10,722 nucleotides of DNA from Saprospiraceae bacterium (GCA_022842255.1 JALHPW010000110.1:1-10722), one strand, 5' to 3'. Shown: positions 1 through 6,951, numbered from the stretch's first letter. Numbers and translations are program-made. Notes: generated from the letters alone by a model not told the origin.

Positions 1-1026
1 TGTCTTTGGTCTTGCTGGCTTTTCATTTGCATTGCTCTTCTTTTCAGGCTCTTTGTTTCCCTCAACTACGCTCAAACGAGCAATTGCTTCTTCAGCCTCT
101 GTAGCGTAAAGGCAAAGGCTGCAGTCACGCAGGTATTGCCGGTATGCGGTAAGGGTGTTGGAAGATTGGGCTTTTCGCCATTGGCCCTTATCGGCGTCAG
201 ATACTCCACTAGTTGCAGGGGCAGAAACAACCGCACACCCACTTTTTTGTACAAATACAAAATCACCAAAAGTGCTTGGGACAAAATCACCCCAAACTGG
301 GCGCGGGTCTTGAAAATTATCGAGTATGGCAGTTAATTCCGCAAAAGAAAGCAGGCCATCTGAGCCAGAGCCCTGTTGTAAGGCACGGTGCCATTGTGCG
401 GCGAATGCACTTTTAGCAGGCACACGCTGGTCTCCCCCAGCCGCCACATATTTTCGGGTTTGTTCCTTACCCGCAAAGGCCGCTGAAGCGCGAACTTGGC
501 AATCCTCCCCAATTTCCCATGCAGCAGCACTAGGCTTATCTCTGCTCCCACCAAAAATGCCCGAATAGCAAGCATCCAACGACAATAGAACCCTGCGGCA
601 AGGGATAGAAGCGGCTATTTCGGCCAACTGGCTGTGCGCAAGCCAACTTTCATAGATAGGGTCATCGTATAAGCCGTCTTTAGGAATGAGATATCCTTTA
701 TCACTACCTCTATCATGATAGCCATGCATGGAGAAAAACAACAGTAATTGATCGTCCGGGCCATATTTTTTGCTCTTGTACTCACTAAGTGTGCGTAGGA
801 TGTCTGCACGTTTGGCATCCGCTACAATCCGTACATCAAAGCCATAGCCATCGCGGAGATCAGCAGCTAGAAGATTTGCTTCTACAGGGGCGTCTGGCAG
901 CGGTTTCCAGCTGTTGTCAAATTTAGAAGCAACAAAAAAAACAGCATAATCCTTACCTGTTCGAGTAGTTTGGCCTAAGAGGGCCGAGGTGCAAAACAGA
1001 AAGATTGAAAGTTGGAAAATTTTCAT
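1..1026 (-). CDS. Exported caspase-like (peptidase C14) protein, C-terminus cut by window edge
   Basis: The reading frame is open from an ATG at 1026 to the left edge (342 codons, no stop), so the C-terminus is missing. Residues 1-19 form a short signal peptide (MKIFQLSIFLFCTSALLGQ), suggesting export, or a lipoprotein-like end only if the lone Cys13 were used, which I doubt. The caspase-like fold covers about 25-260. The catalytic His is in FFSMHGYHDRG (His101) and the catalytic Cys in LLSLDACYSG (Cys153). These are followed by the usual TRKYVAAGGDQ segment (190-200) and SAFAAQWHRAL (206-216). Residues about 280-318 match a helical repeat pattern W..A....T..AY..YL......YA.EA..AI that often follows bacterial caspase domains. 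The end is Lys/Glu/Pro-rich. Family members are Cys proteases, often cleaving after basic residues; the substrate here is unknown. The gene lies downstream of the yceI terminator and is probably transcribed alone. The fold and both catalytic residues are clear; the role is not. Confidence 0.9.
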   Translation of the reverse strand, partial: MKIFQLSIFLFCTSALLGQTTRTGKDYAVFFVASKFDNSWKPLPDAPVEANLLAADLRDGYGFDVRIVADAKRADILRTLSEYKSKKYGPDDQLLLFFSMHGYHDRGSDKGYLIPKDGLYDDPIYESWLAHSQLAEIAASIPCRRVLLSLDACYSGIFGGSRDKPSAAAWEIGEDCQVRASAAFAGKEQTRKYVAAGGDQRVPAKSAFAAQWHRALQQGSGSDGLLSFAELTAILDNFQDPRPVWGDFVPSTFGDFVFVQKSGCAVVSAPATSGVSDADKGQWRKAQSSNTLTAYRQYLRDCSLCLYATEAEEAIARLSVVEGNKEPEKKSNANEKPARPKT

Positions 1027-1045
1027 GGTTTATACTTTTGATGAG

Positions 1046-1053
1046 CAAATATA
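1046..1053 (-). promoter_or_regulatory. Candidate -7 element (TAnnTTTG) for the caspase-like gene
   Basis: Reading the minus strand, TATATTTG matches the Bacteroidota -7 consensus TAnnTTTG. It ends 19 nt before the ATG, which would give a very short leader. I see no TTG at the right distance for the -33 element, and the surrounding sequence is AT-rich, so a chance match is possible. Confidence 0.4.
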
Positions 1054-1084
1054 GTGTTCATATATATTTGCGGAGCTATACGAC

Positions 1085-1120
1085 AAAAAAGGAGCCACCT
1101 TCTTGACCGAAGATGGCTCC
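1085..1120 (-). terminator. Rho-independent terminator after yceI
   Basis: GGAGCCA (1091-1097) pairs with TGGCTCC (1114-1120). After one C/A mismatch, CTTC pairs with GAAG around the loop TTGACC. On the minus strand the hairpin is followed at once by six T (1085-1090). It lies 25 nt past the yceI stop and isolates that gene from the caspase-like gene. Confidence 0.85.
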
Positions 1121-1144
1121 TTGACAAAGATTTAGATACCTAAA

Positions 1145-1726
1145 TTACTTCTTCGCTACAAGCGTAACTTGAAGGTCGAATTCGTCGTAGATGGTTTTGT
1201 CGCCCAAGCCATCAAAGAAGGAGCCAGAGCCATAACGCATGTTGAACTCAGAGCGGTCGATCGTGATTTTGCCAGCAGCATTTACCACACCATTGGCCTC
1301 TGCAACGTTTGCAAAGAATTTCACTTCTTTGGTGATGCCTTTGATGGTCAGGTTACCCATGATTTTGTAGTTGCCTTTCGAGTCTTGTGGAATTGCTTTC
1401 GTGATTACAAAAGAAGCCGTTGGGTAGGTAGCAGCACCCAAGAAGTCGTCGCTTTTCAAGTGGCCAACGAGTTTGCCGGCATATTCGCCTTCCATATCGG
1501 TGCAAGTGATGCTGGTGATGTCAACTTCAAAAGAACCGCCAGTGAGTACACCATTGTCGGTGCTAAGCGTACCATTTTTGATTTTCACAGTGCCCGTGTG
1601 CTTACCGGTTACTTTGTAGCCGGTCCATACGATTACGCTGCTATTGGTATCTACATTGTAAGACGTGGCCACTTTGGCAGCCATAGCGAGTACGGCGAGA
1701 AGGGGGAGAAAAAAGAGCTTTTTCAT
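1145..1726 (-). CDS. YceI-family secreted protein (lipocalin-like, probable isoprenoid/lipid binding)
   Basis: This is a 193-residue protein. A signal peptide (about 1-16, MKKLFFLPLLAVLAMA, cleavage near AMA-AK) places it in the periplasm. The mature part is one YceI domain. Family signatures are: VIVWTGYKVTGKHTGTV (31-47), the HLKSDDFLGAATYPTASF block (89-106), GNLTIKGITKEVKF (124-137) and the final DRSEFNMRYGSG...DEFDL region (157-185). YceI proteins are eight-stranded antiparallel barrels that bind polyisoprenoid-type ligands. The physiological role in Bacteroidota is not settled, and I assign none. Length is normal for the family. It is divergent from rplS. The best -7 match upstream on its strand is TGTCTTTG at 1782-1789, with one mismatch to TAnnTTTG, so its promoter is uncertain. 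It ends at a strong terminator and is probably monocistronic. Confidence 0.93.
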   Translation of the reverse strand: MKKLFFLPLLAVLAMAAKVATSYNVDTNSSVIVWTGYKVTGKHTGTVKIKNGTLSTDNGVLTGGSFEVDITSITCTDMEGEYAGKLVGHLKSDDFLGAATYPTASFVITKAIPQDSKGNYKIMGNLTIKGITKEVKFFANVAEANGVVNAAGKITIDRSEFNMRYGSGSFFDGLGDKTIYDEFDLQVTLVAKK

Positions 1727-1893
1727 GTTTGCAAAAAAAATTTAGGAATGATGAAAATTTTGAATCGAGTAAATGAGAACGCAAAGACAAGAAAGATGTT
1801 TGTGATTTTGATGTTGCGACACTTAATTTAACGAGGGGTTAACAGCCGTTCGGAAATTTTCGAAACAATATTTTTTTTTCCGGCAAGAAATTT

Positions 1894-1901
1894 TACCTTT
1901 G
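1894..1901 (+). promoter_or_regulatory. -7 promoter element of rplS
   Basis: TACCTTTG fits the Bacteroidota -7 consensus TAnnTTTG exactly, with a GC-rich start (GCGCC) directly after it. It would start transcription near 1908 and leave a leader of about 30 nt before the ATG at 1939. Upstream lies a T9 tract (1871-1879) rather than a clear TTG -33 element. Confidence 0.6.
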
Positions 1902-1938
1902 CGCCTCTAAATTTTGAGCGTATTCAAATTTCGATACA

Positions 1939-2307
1939 ATGAAAGAGTTGGAAGCCATACAGTTCGTACATCAGCAAATGCTGACAGCGCCGAAATTCCC
2001 TGAATTCAAAACGGGTGATACCGTTGTAGTTACCTATAAAATCGTAGAGGGTGACAAAACCCGCGAACAAGATTATCGCGGTGATGTGATTCAAATCAGC
2101 GGTCACGGCCTTACCAAAACATTTACCGTCCGTAAGATTTCGCACGGTGTAGGTGTTGAGCGTATTTTTTCATTCACCAATCCCAATGTGGCAGATGTCC
2201 AAGTGGTAAAGCGTGGCCGAGTACGCCGTGCACGCCTCTTCTACCTGCGCGGTTTGGTTGGTAAAAAAGCGCGTATCAAGGAATTGAAGAAGGTTGTAGC
2301 GCACTAA
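1939..2307 (+). CDS. rplS: 50S ribosomal protein L19 (bL19)
   Basis: The product has 122 residues, the normal size for bL19, which sits at the interface of the two ribosomal subunits. Diagnostic blocks are present: FKTGDTVVVTYKIVEGDKTR (23-42), FTVRKISHGVGVERIF (62-77) and RRARLFYLRGLVGKKARI (96-113). The ATG at 1939 follows a short leader and a good -7 element and is the only sensible start, since it leaves the conserved N-terminal helix intact. The gene stands alone; rpsP, rimM and trmD, with which rplS is often grouped in other phyla, are not beside it. A strong hairpin follows the stop by 31 nt. Confidence 0.97.
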   Translation: MKELEAIQFVHQQMLTAPKFPEFKTGDTVVVTYKIVEGDKTREQDYRGDVIQISGHGLTKTFTVRKISHGVGVERIFSFTNPNVADVQVVKRGRVRRARLFYLRGLVGKKARIKELKKVVAH

Positions 2308-2338
2308 TCAGCACTTCCATCTCCCTTTTTATAGCAAG

Positions 2339-2367
2339 CGGGGCTGTCACAACAAGTGACAGCCCCG
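2339..2367. terminator. Strong hairpin between convergent rplS and thioredoxin-like gene
   Basis: A perfect 12-bp stem is formed by CGGGGCTGTCAC (2339-2350) and GTGACAGCCCCG (2356-2367) around the loop AACAA. It lies between two convergent stops (2307 plus, 2402 minus), so it probably serves both. No proper T-tract follows on either strand, so it may act mainly as a 3'-end stabiliser or work with a factor. Confidence 0.7.
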
Positions 2368-2401
2368 TTCGCATTTACACTTACCTCAAGCTTTAATTTA
2401 C

Positions 2402-3238
2402 TCAGCGCTTATTGGCAAAATTCTTTTCGTACGATTCCCAAGGCGTTTTTTTGTGGCTATCTGACCCAAAGTAATTGATAATGGCCTCCATTTTAAGGGC
2501 ATCTTGATACCCTGGCACCGGTTGGATGAGCTGCTGCGTCTCGTCCAAAAACACAACGGTTGGAAACGACAAACGGTTGTTGAGCCACAAAGCAGCCAAT
2601 TCGTGGTAACCCCGGGAACCGCTTTTTTTGAATTTGTAGGTTTTGTCCTTGAACAGGATATCTTTTTCCTGCTCGGCATTGAACTTGACAGGGTAGAAAT
2701 GCTCATTCAGGTATTTGGCCACCTTGGCGTCCACAAACGTGGTGGAATCCATGTGCTTGCACCAGCCACACCAATCGGTGTACATATCCAAAAAAATCTT
2801 CCGCTTTTCGGTCTTGCTCTTTTCCAGGGCCTGTTCTAGGGTCATCCAGTTGACCGTACCGCGTTCGGCCGGTTTCAAGGGGGTCACTTTTTGGGCAGTT
2901 CCAACACCACCTTTTGTAGCGGATGCACTGGTTGGTGGGGCGTAGGTGGCGGGGCGGTTGGTTTTAGTGTCCGATGGGCGGACCGTCCGGTCTTGTGTAC
3001 GTTTAACCGTTGCATTGCCCAGCGTAGTCGAGCTGCGATTTTGCGAACCCTGTTGGACCGCTCGATTACTGCTAGCAGAGTTGGAGGGTGCCGTTTTTGC
3101 ACTCTTCGTTACACCTGTATTGGGTGCAAGGGTCGTTTTGGGGGTAGTACCACTTCCGACACGTCCTTTTGTGTCTTGTGCGGTCAACACAAAGCTGGAA
3201 AAGCTTGCAAGTATGATTACTAAAAGAAGTCTGCTCAT
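2402..3238 (-). CDS. Secreted thioredoxin-fold protein with long low-complexity linker
   Basis: The 278-residue product starts with a signal peptide (about 1-20, MSRLLLVIILASFSSFVLTA), so it acts outside the cytoplasm. Residues about 21-128 are low-complexity and rich in Ser, Thr, Lys, Asn and Gln, without Cys, and look disordered. The thioredoxin fold runs from about 130 to 260. It contains KIFLDMYTDWCGWCKHMDS with the active-site pair Cys157 and Cys160 (CGWC), and the cis-proline loop at SFPTVVFLDE (Pro226). The WCGWCK form is common in periplasmic disulfide reductases or DsbD-partner-like proteins of Bacteroidota; its partner is unknown. The long linker is unusual compared with the short spacer of related proteins and may act as a tether or a reach arm (inference). 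It has its own promoter (3275-3282) and probably is not part of the gldE operon upstream, although it follows gldE by 126 nt on the same strand. Confidence 0.9.
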   Translation of the reverse strand: MSRLLLVIILASFSSFVLTAQDTKGRVGSGTTPKTTLAPNTGVTKSAKTAPSNSASSNRAVQQGSQNRSSTTLGNATVKRTQDRTVRPSDTKTNRPATYAPPTSASATKGGVGTAQKVTPLKPAERGTVNWMTLEQALEKSKTEKRKIFLDMYTDWCGWCKHMDSTTFVDAKVAKYLNEHFYPVKFNAEQEKDILFKDKTYKFKKSGSRGYHELAALWLNNRLSFPTVVFLDETQQLIQPVPGYQDALKMEAIINYFGSDSHKKTPWESYEKNFANKR

Positions 3239-3274
3239 TAGCCGGTATCAAGTTTGGGTCAGACAATATGTGAA

Positions 3275-3282
3275 CAAAAGTA
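3275..3282 (-). promoter_or_regulatory. -7 promoter element of the thioredoxin-like gene
   Basis: On the minus strand TACTTTTG matches TAnnTTTG exactly. It is 36 nt before the ATG at 3238, giving a leader of roughly 30 nt. A TTG at 3307-3309 is a possible -33 element, though the 24-nt gap is a little long. Confidence 0.55.
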
Positions 3283-3364
3283 CCACCCCTGAAACTGAAA
3301 AACCTACAAGCGTCACCCCTTAGCACCTTACTTTAAAAGAACTTTAAGGAAAAGCAGGGCGAAT

Positions 3365-4636
3365 CTAAGCAGGTATTGGCTTGGGGAGACTAAGCCTTAA
3401 CTGTTCCACCCGCCGCTTGTTGGCAATGGTAACGGTGAGTAAAAAGCCGTTCCAGGCCACTTCGGTCCCAATCAGCGGAATATCCCCACGCAACTCCAAG
3501 GCAAGCCCGGCAAGGGTGTCGGAAGTGCCGCGAACGGCGTCAAAAGTGCCCGGTTCCAAACCGGTGAGCCGGCAAACATCGTTTAAAAGTGTTTGACCCT
3601 CAAATAGGTAGTTGTAATCATCGATTTTTCGATAGCGAATTTCACTGTCTTCATCAAATTCATCGCGGATATCGCCGGTCACTTCCTCCAATATATCCTC
3701 CATCGTCACAATGCCCGCAATTCCGCCATATTCGTCCACCACTACCGCCATGTGCAAGCGTTGCTGCTTGAATTCCTGGAGCAGTTCGCTGCCCCGTTTT
3801 GCTTCTGGCACCATCAGTACATTGGTGCGAATAAGGGGTTGCCACTCAAAGGAAGCCTCCTTATCCAAGTGCGGAACAAGGTCTTTTACGTAAAGAATGC
3901 CCGTCACGTTGTCCAAATCCTCGTCGTAAACAGGCAACCTTGAAAATTCCGATTTTCGTACCACTTCGAGCAGGTCGTGAAAACCTGTTTTAAAGTCGAC
4001 GGAAACGACCTTCGAACGTGGCTGCATCACCTGTTTGACGGTTACATCGCCAAACTGCACAATACTTTTTAAGAGTTCCAGTTCGCGTTTTTCACTGGCC
4101 GCACTGTTGGCAGCGAGGCTGTTGGCCTCCGGTTCTTTGTGATGGTCCGGCGATTCCACACGTTTGGGTTCTTGGACAAAAACCTTAAAAACCCGGTTCC
4201 AAAAAAACGCAAACCACCACAGGCGTTTTAAAAAAACAGCCGCGCGTCCAGGCTTATTCTCCTGAAAACCAATCTTTTGCAAGGCCCAAAAGGCGAGACT
4301 GAGCAAGAGGGTCAGGATAAGCCCAAAAGCGCCCCAAACGATATGCTGGGAAATATTGGCTGCATTGGAAAGCGACCAGAGCCCGGTTTTAACTTCCATC
4401 GAGCCCTGTACAAAAACCACTACCAAAACCCCGGCGAGTAATATCAGGAGAATCCGGGTGAGCAACATGGTGGCAAGGCTGGGCCGAATTGCAATACTTA
4501 AAGACAAGGCCTTACGCGCAGCATTGCTTTCTTCCTCCCGAAGCACATCCAGATCGTGCGAGGAAATAGCGACGAGCGAGCGCTCGACCAGGAGACACAA
4601 AAAATAAACCAGGAAAATGAGGAAAAGCCAGCCCAT
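3365..4636 (-). CDS. gldE: Gliding motility-associated protein GldE (CNNM/CBS/CorC transporter-like)
   Basis: From the ATG at 4636 the product has 423 residues. The N-terminal CNNM-type membrane domain has hydrophobic segments at about 1-20, 44-78, 98-123 and 140-154. Two CBS domains follow (about 198-253, with VKQVMQPRSKV and FSRLPVYDEDLDNVTGILYVKDL; and about 265-323, with HMAVVVDEYGGIAGIVTMED). A CorC_HlyC domain (about 335-418) ends the protein. This is the HlyC/CorC (CNNM) architecture; the mutY-ssb-gldE order identifies it as GldE, a protein that in Flavobacterium supports gliding and T9SS function, probably by aiding the lipoprotein GldD. A longer frame starts at 4726, but its extra 30 residues are encoded by the intergenic repeat element and are rich in His, Pro and Leu, so I take Met at 4636. 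The gene follows ssb by 149 nt. gldD, expected next, is absent. Confidence 0.88.
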   Translation of the reverse strand: MGWLFLIFLVYFLCLLVERSLVAISSHDLDVLREEESNAARKALSLSIAIRPSLATMLLTRILLILLAGVLVVVFVQGSMEVKTGLWSLSNAANISQHIVWGAFGLILTLLLSLAFWALQKIGFQENKPGRAAVFLKRLWWFAFFWNRVFKVFVQEPKRVESPDHHKEPEANSLAANSAASEKRELELLKSIVQFGDVTVKQVMQPRSKVVSVDFKTGFHDLLEVVRKSEFSRLPVYDEDLDNVTGILYVKDLVPHLDKEASFEWQPLIRTNVLMVPEAKRGSELLQEFKQQRLHMAVVVDEYGGIAGIVTMEDILEEVTGDIRDEFDEDSEIRYRKIDDYNYLFEGQTLLNDVCRLTGLEPGTFDAVRGTSDTLAGLALELRGDIPLIGTEVAWNGFLLTVTIANKRRVEQLRLSLPKPIPA

Positions 4637-4668
4637 AGGTTTGGATGAAGGAGGGGCTTGTCTAAAAA

Positions 4669-4759
4669 GTTGATGGGGTTTATAGGGTGGATGAAGGTTG
4701 ATAAGCGCCCTGTTGAGGCATAGCATAAACCCATATCAACCCCATAAACCCACATCAAC
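4669..4759. repeat. Imperfect inverted-repeat element made of ~9-nt units, copy in ssb-gldE gap
   Basis: The left arm (4669-4706) carries GTTGATGGG, GTTTATAGG, GTGGATGAA and GGTTGATAA in tandem. The right arm (4723-4759) is its imperfect reverse complement, with CATAAACCC, ATATCAACC and CCATCAAC-like units. A 16-nt spacer separates them. GTTGATGGGGTTTAT (4669-4683) occurs again exactly, inverted, at 8020-8034, so both loci belong to one family. The element fills most of the ssb-gldE gap and could form a long hairpin in the operon mRNA. Confidence 0.8.
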
Positions 4760-4785
4760 ATGCAGAGACCGCCAGCCTCCGCGTG

Positions 4786-5253
4786 TTAGAACGGCAAATC
4801 GTCGCCCTCCGTAGCTGGTGGGGCGTCTGCCGGTACCGCGGCGACTCCGTCCGTCGAAGCCGCGCGATTGCTTGGCATAACGGCAGGTTCGGTACTTGGG
4901 AAGCGGCTGTCGAAGCCATTGCTGCCACCTTCGCGTTTGTCAAGCATCCGGAAGGTGTTGGCAACGATGTCGGTCAGGCTTTTTTCAACACCATCCTTAT
5001 CGGTGTATTTCCGATAGGAGATTTTGCCTTCCACGTACACCGTGCTTCCCTTTTTCAAGTTTTTCGCGCGTTCGGCGAGGTCGCGCCAGACCACTACATT
5101 GTGCCATTCGGTTTGGCTCTGCCAATTACCTTCTTTGTCTTTGTAGTTTTCATTGGTGGCTACTGAAAATCTGCCTACGGGTGTGCCGTTTTCCAAGGTG
5201 CGGATTTCAGGATCGCCACCGAGGTGGCCGACGAGGGTTACTTTGTTGATCAT
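4786..5253 (-). CDS. ssb: Single-stranded DNA-binding protein SSB
   Basis: The 155-residue product has a full OB fold (about 1-105) starting MINKVTLVGHLGGDPEIR. It contains the typical FSVATNENYKDKEG (29-42), QTEWHNVVVWRDLAERA (47-63) and KGSTVYVEGKISYRKYTDKDG (68-88, core given) blocks. A Ala/Pro/Ser-rich tail of about 40 residues leads to the acidic tip DDLPF (151-155), the docking site for DNA repair and replication partners in SSBs. It coats single-stranded DNA during replication, repair and recombination. It follows mutY by 38 nt and precedes gldE by 149 nt on the same strand, as in other Bacteroidota. This is likely to be the main chromosomal SSB, but a second copy elsewhere cannot be excluded. 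Confidence 0.97.
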   Translation of the reverse strand: MINKVTLVGHLGGDPEIRTLENGTPVGRFSVATNENYKDKEGNWQSQTEWHNVVVWRDLAERAKNLKKGSTVYVEGKISYRKYTDKDGVEKSLTDIVANTFRMLDKREGGSNGFDSRFPSTEPAVMPSNRAASTDGVAAVPADAPPATEGDDLPF

Positions 5254-5291
5254 GACTTTTAAAAATGTTTAAACGTGATTTGATTGAAAGT

Positions 5292-6368
5292 TCAATTCAA
5301 AGTTAACACTTTAGTTTGTAAATAACAATCAATCACTCTGGGAAATGCAATATTTTTTTTCAAATCGTTTCGAGCCATTTTGATACATCCGGCCAAAACA
5401 GGGTTTTCAAAAAAGTCTGCTGGCGTATCCGGGGGCAGGTCTATTTCATAGAAAATTGCCGTTACTTCCTGATGGGTTAGCAATTGCCGAAACGGGGCAG
5501 ACACGGCTACCGTTCCAGGCCCCAAGGTACTAATCTGGGCAGGATTTTCGATGTGTGGAAACTCCCATAAGCCCCTCCAGATGTCTTTTTCACTGCGTTT
5601 ACGCACAAAAACATGCTCCTGATGGTTGAAAATCAGGTAGTGGAACTGGCGCTTTTTTTTGACCAGGCCTTTTGATTTGAGGGGCAACTCAGCTACCCTG
5701 CCCGTCAGGAACGCATTGCATTGAGGACTCAATGGGCAGTCCGCACAACGCGGGTTTTGGGGTGTACACCAGGTAGCCCCAAAATCCATCATCGCCTGGT
5801 TGTGGGCTGCCGGCCGGGCGGGGTCCAGCAAACTTTGGGCAAGTGCCGCAAATTGTTTTTGAGCAGCGGGCGTATCTGTTTGACTATCAATACCCAAAAA
5901 ACGGGCTAAAACCCGATACACATTGCCGTCCAGCACCGCATGGGGCAGCCCAAAAGCAAAGGATGCAATCGCTGAGGCGGTATAATTGCCCACACCTTTC
6001 AGGGCGCGGATTTCCTCAAAGGTGTTGGGGAAGATGCCATTTCGCTCATTGGCAATGTATTTTGCCGAGGCATGGAGATTCCGGGCACGGGAGTAATAGC
6101 CCAATCCTTCCCAAAGTTTCATCAATTCATCTTCCGGTGCATCGGCCAGGTGGCGGACACTGGGGTATTGCTGAACGAATTTTTGGTAATAAGGCAAGCC
6201 CTGCTCAACGCGGGTTTGCTGCAAAATAATTTCGGAAAGCCAAATTTTGTAGGGGTCGCGCTCGCCTTTCCAGGGCATGGGGCGCGGGTTCTGCGACGAC
6301 CAATCCATCAAATTTTTTCGAAAAAAAGCAATCAGCTTGTCCGCTGGAGGCACAATCATATCAGGCAT
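5292..6368 (-). CDS. mutY: A/G-specific adenine glycosylase MutY
   Basis: From the ATG at 6368 the product has 358 residues, normal for MutY. It removes adenine mispaired with 8-oxoguanine in base excision repair. The catalytic core contains LSEIILQQTRVEQG (Glu46), the helix-hairpin-helix with ALKGVGNYTASAIASFAFG (about 122-140) and the catalytic Asp in VLDGNVYRVLAR (Asp147). The [4Fe-4S] ligands are complete in C-x6-C-x2-C-x5-C form (Cys201, 208, 211, 217). The NUDIX-like C-terminal domain recognising 8-oxoG covers about 235-350, including WRGLWEFP. A TTG at 6380 would add four residues and an ATG at 6359 would remove three; the ATG at 6368 is preferred, because it overlaps the end of the HD gene by 8 nt and suggests translational coupling. 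The next gene is ssb. Confidence 0.95.
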   Translation of the reverse strand: MPDMIVPPADKLIAFFRKNLMDWSSQNPRPMPWKGERDPYKIWLSEIILQQTRVEQGLPYYQKFVQQYPSVRHLADAPEDELMKLWEGLGYYSRARNLHASAKYIANERNGIFPNTFEEIRALKGVGNYTASAIASFAFGLPHAVLDGNVYRVLARFLGIDSQTDTPAAQKQFAALAQSLLDPARPAAHNQAMMDFGATWCTPQNPRCADCPLSPQCNAFLTGRVAELPLKSKGLVKKKRQFHYLIFNHQEHVFVRKRSEKDIWRGLWEFPHIENPAQISTLGPGTVAVSAPFRQLLTHQEVTAIFYEIDLPPDTPADFFENPVLAGCIKMARNDLKKNIAFPRVIDCYLQTKVLTLN

Positions 6369-6951
6369 AAGTAGCCACAAGGTCTTGCAAATCCTCCAAA
6401 TAACGCCGTTTTACGGGTTCGCGCAATGTCTTGTTGGTGCGTGTGTGAAAACGGTGGGCATTTAAAAAACTGACCTGAAGGCGATTCCAGGTTTGCTCAT
6501 CGCCAATGAGGTGGTAGGCCTGTAATTCTTCAAACAGCGTTTCCCCAATGGAAAAAAAATCTTCCCGCCCAAGGTAGTCCAGGTCTGCATCACAAAGAAT
6601 CTCTTCTAACAAGTTACTAGGGGATTGGGGGATTTTGGTGGCCATTATCATCCCGCAAATACACTCGATATCAACAGCTGAATACCCGAATCTGGGCAAT
6701 GATTCCCGCACCAGGATACAGCCTTCTGCCTCGTGGCCGGCATGTTTGTTCTTGACAAAACCTGCATCATGGAACAAGGCTGCTGTTTTGACCAACACCC
6801 GATCGTGTTCGCTCACCCCCTCACTTGCACAAAGTTCCGTTGCCATTTTGAGCACATCCAAGGTGTGGTGCAGCCCGTGATAGGACAATTGATCGGAGAG
6901 CTCCGCGCGGAGTTTGGCAAGGATAAATTGTTTGGCGGCGCGATAATCCAT
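6361..6951 (-). CDS. HD-domain phosphohydrolase
   Basis: From the ATG at 6951 the product has 196 residues, which is the usual size of this small HD-domain family. Metal-binding residues are in YHGLHHTLDVL (His28, His29), ALFHDAGF (His61, Asp62), HAGHEAEG (His70, His73) and LCDADLDYLGR (Asp121, Asp123, Asp125). Members of the HD superfamily hydrolyse phosphate esters, often nucleotides; the exact substrate is not known from sequence. The frame extends upstream to 7134, but the extra 61 residues lie outside the recognised fold, so I chose Met at 6951 (MDYRAAKQF). Its stop overlaps the start of mutY. It is the first gene of the apparent HD-mutY-ssb-gldE operon. No clear TAnnTTTG element was found upstream on this strand. 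Confidence 0.88.
   Translation of the reverse strand: MDYRAAKQFILAKLRAELSDQLSYHGLHHTLDVLKMATELCASEGVSEHDRVLVKTAALFHDAGFVKNKHAGHEAEGCILVRESLPRFGYSAVDIECICGMIMATKIPQSPSNLLEEILCDADLDYLGREDFFSIGETLFEELQAYHLIGDEQTWNRLQVSFLNAHRFHTRTNKTLREPVKRRYLEDLQDLVATYA

Noticed and set aside
1..1026. Caspase-like gene as part of a gasdermin or CRISPR-linked defence system
   Set aside because: No gasdermin, Cas or sensor gene is visible, and the signal peptide argues for export. The left flank is outside the window, so this is not fully closed.
1063..1070. TATATTTG on the plus strand as a promoter
   Set aside because: It points into the 3' end of yceI with no gene to drive, and the stretch is AT-rich enough for a chance match.
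1169..1831. 220-residue open frame on the plus strand across yceI
   Set aside because: It is antisense to a clear YceI gene with complete family motifs, a signal peptide and a terminator, and its translation shows no recognisable domain.
3327..3350. Terminator after gldE
   Set aside because: Only a 5-bp stem (CCTTA with TAAGG) around a 14-nt loop can be drawn, without a T-tract, so it is too weak to call.
4637..4726. N-terminal extension of GldE by 30 residues
   Set aside because: The extra codons are encoded by the intergenic repeat element, and the hydrophobic first helix begins just after the Met at 4636.
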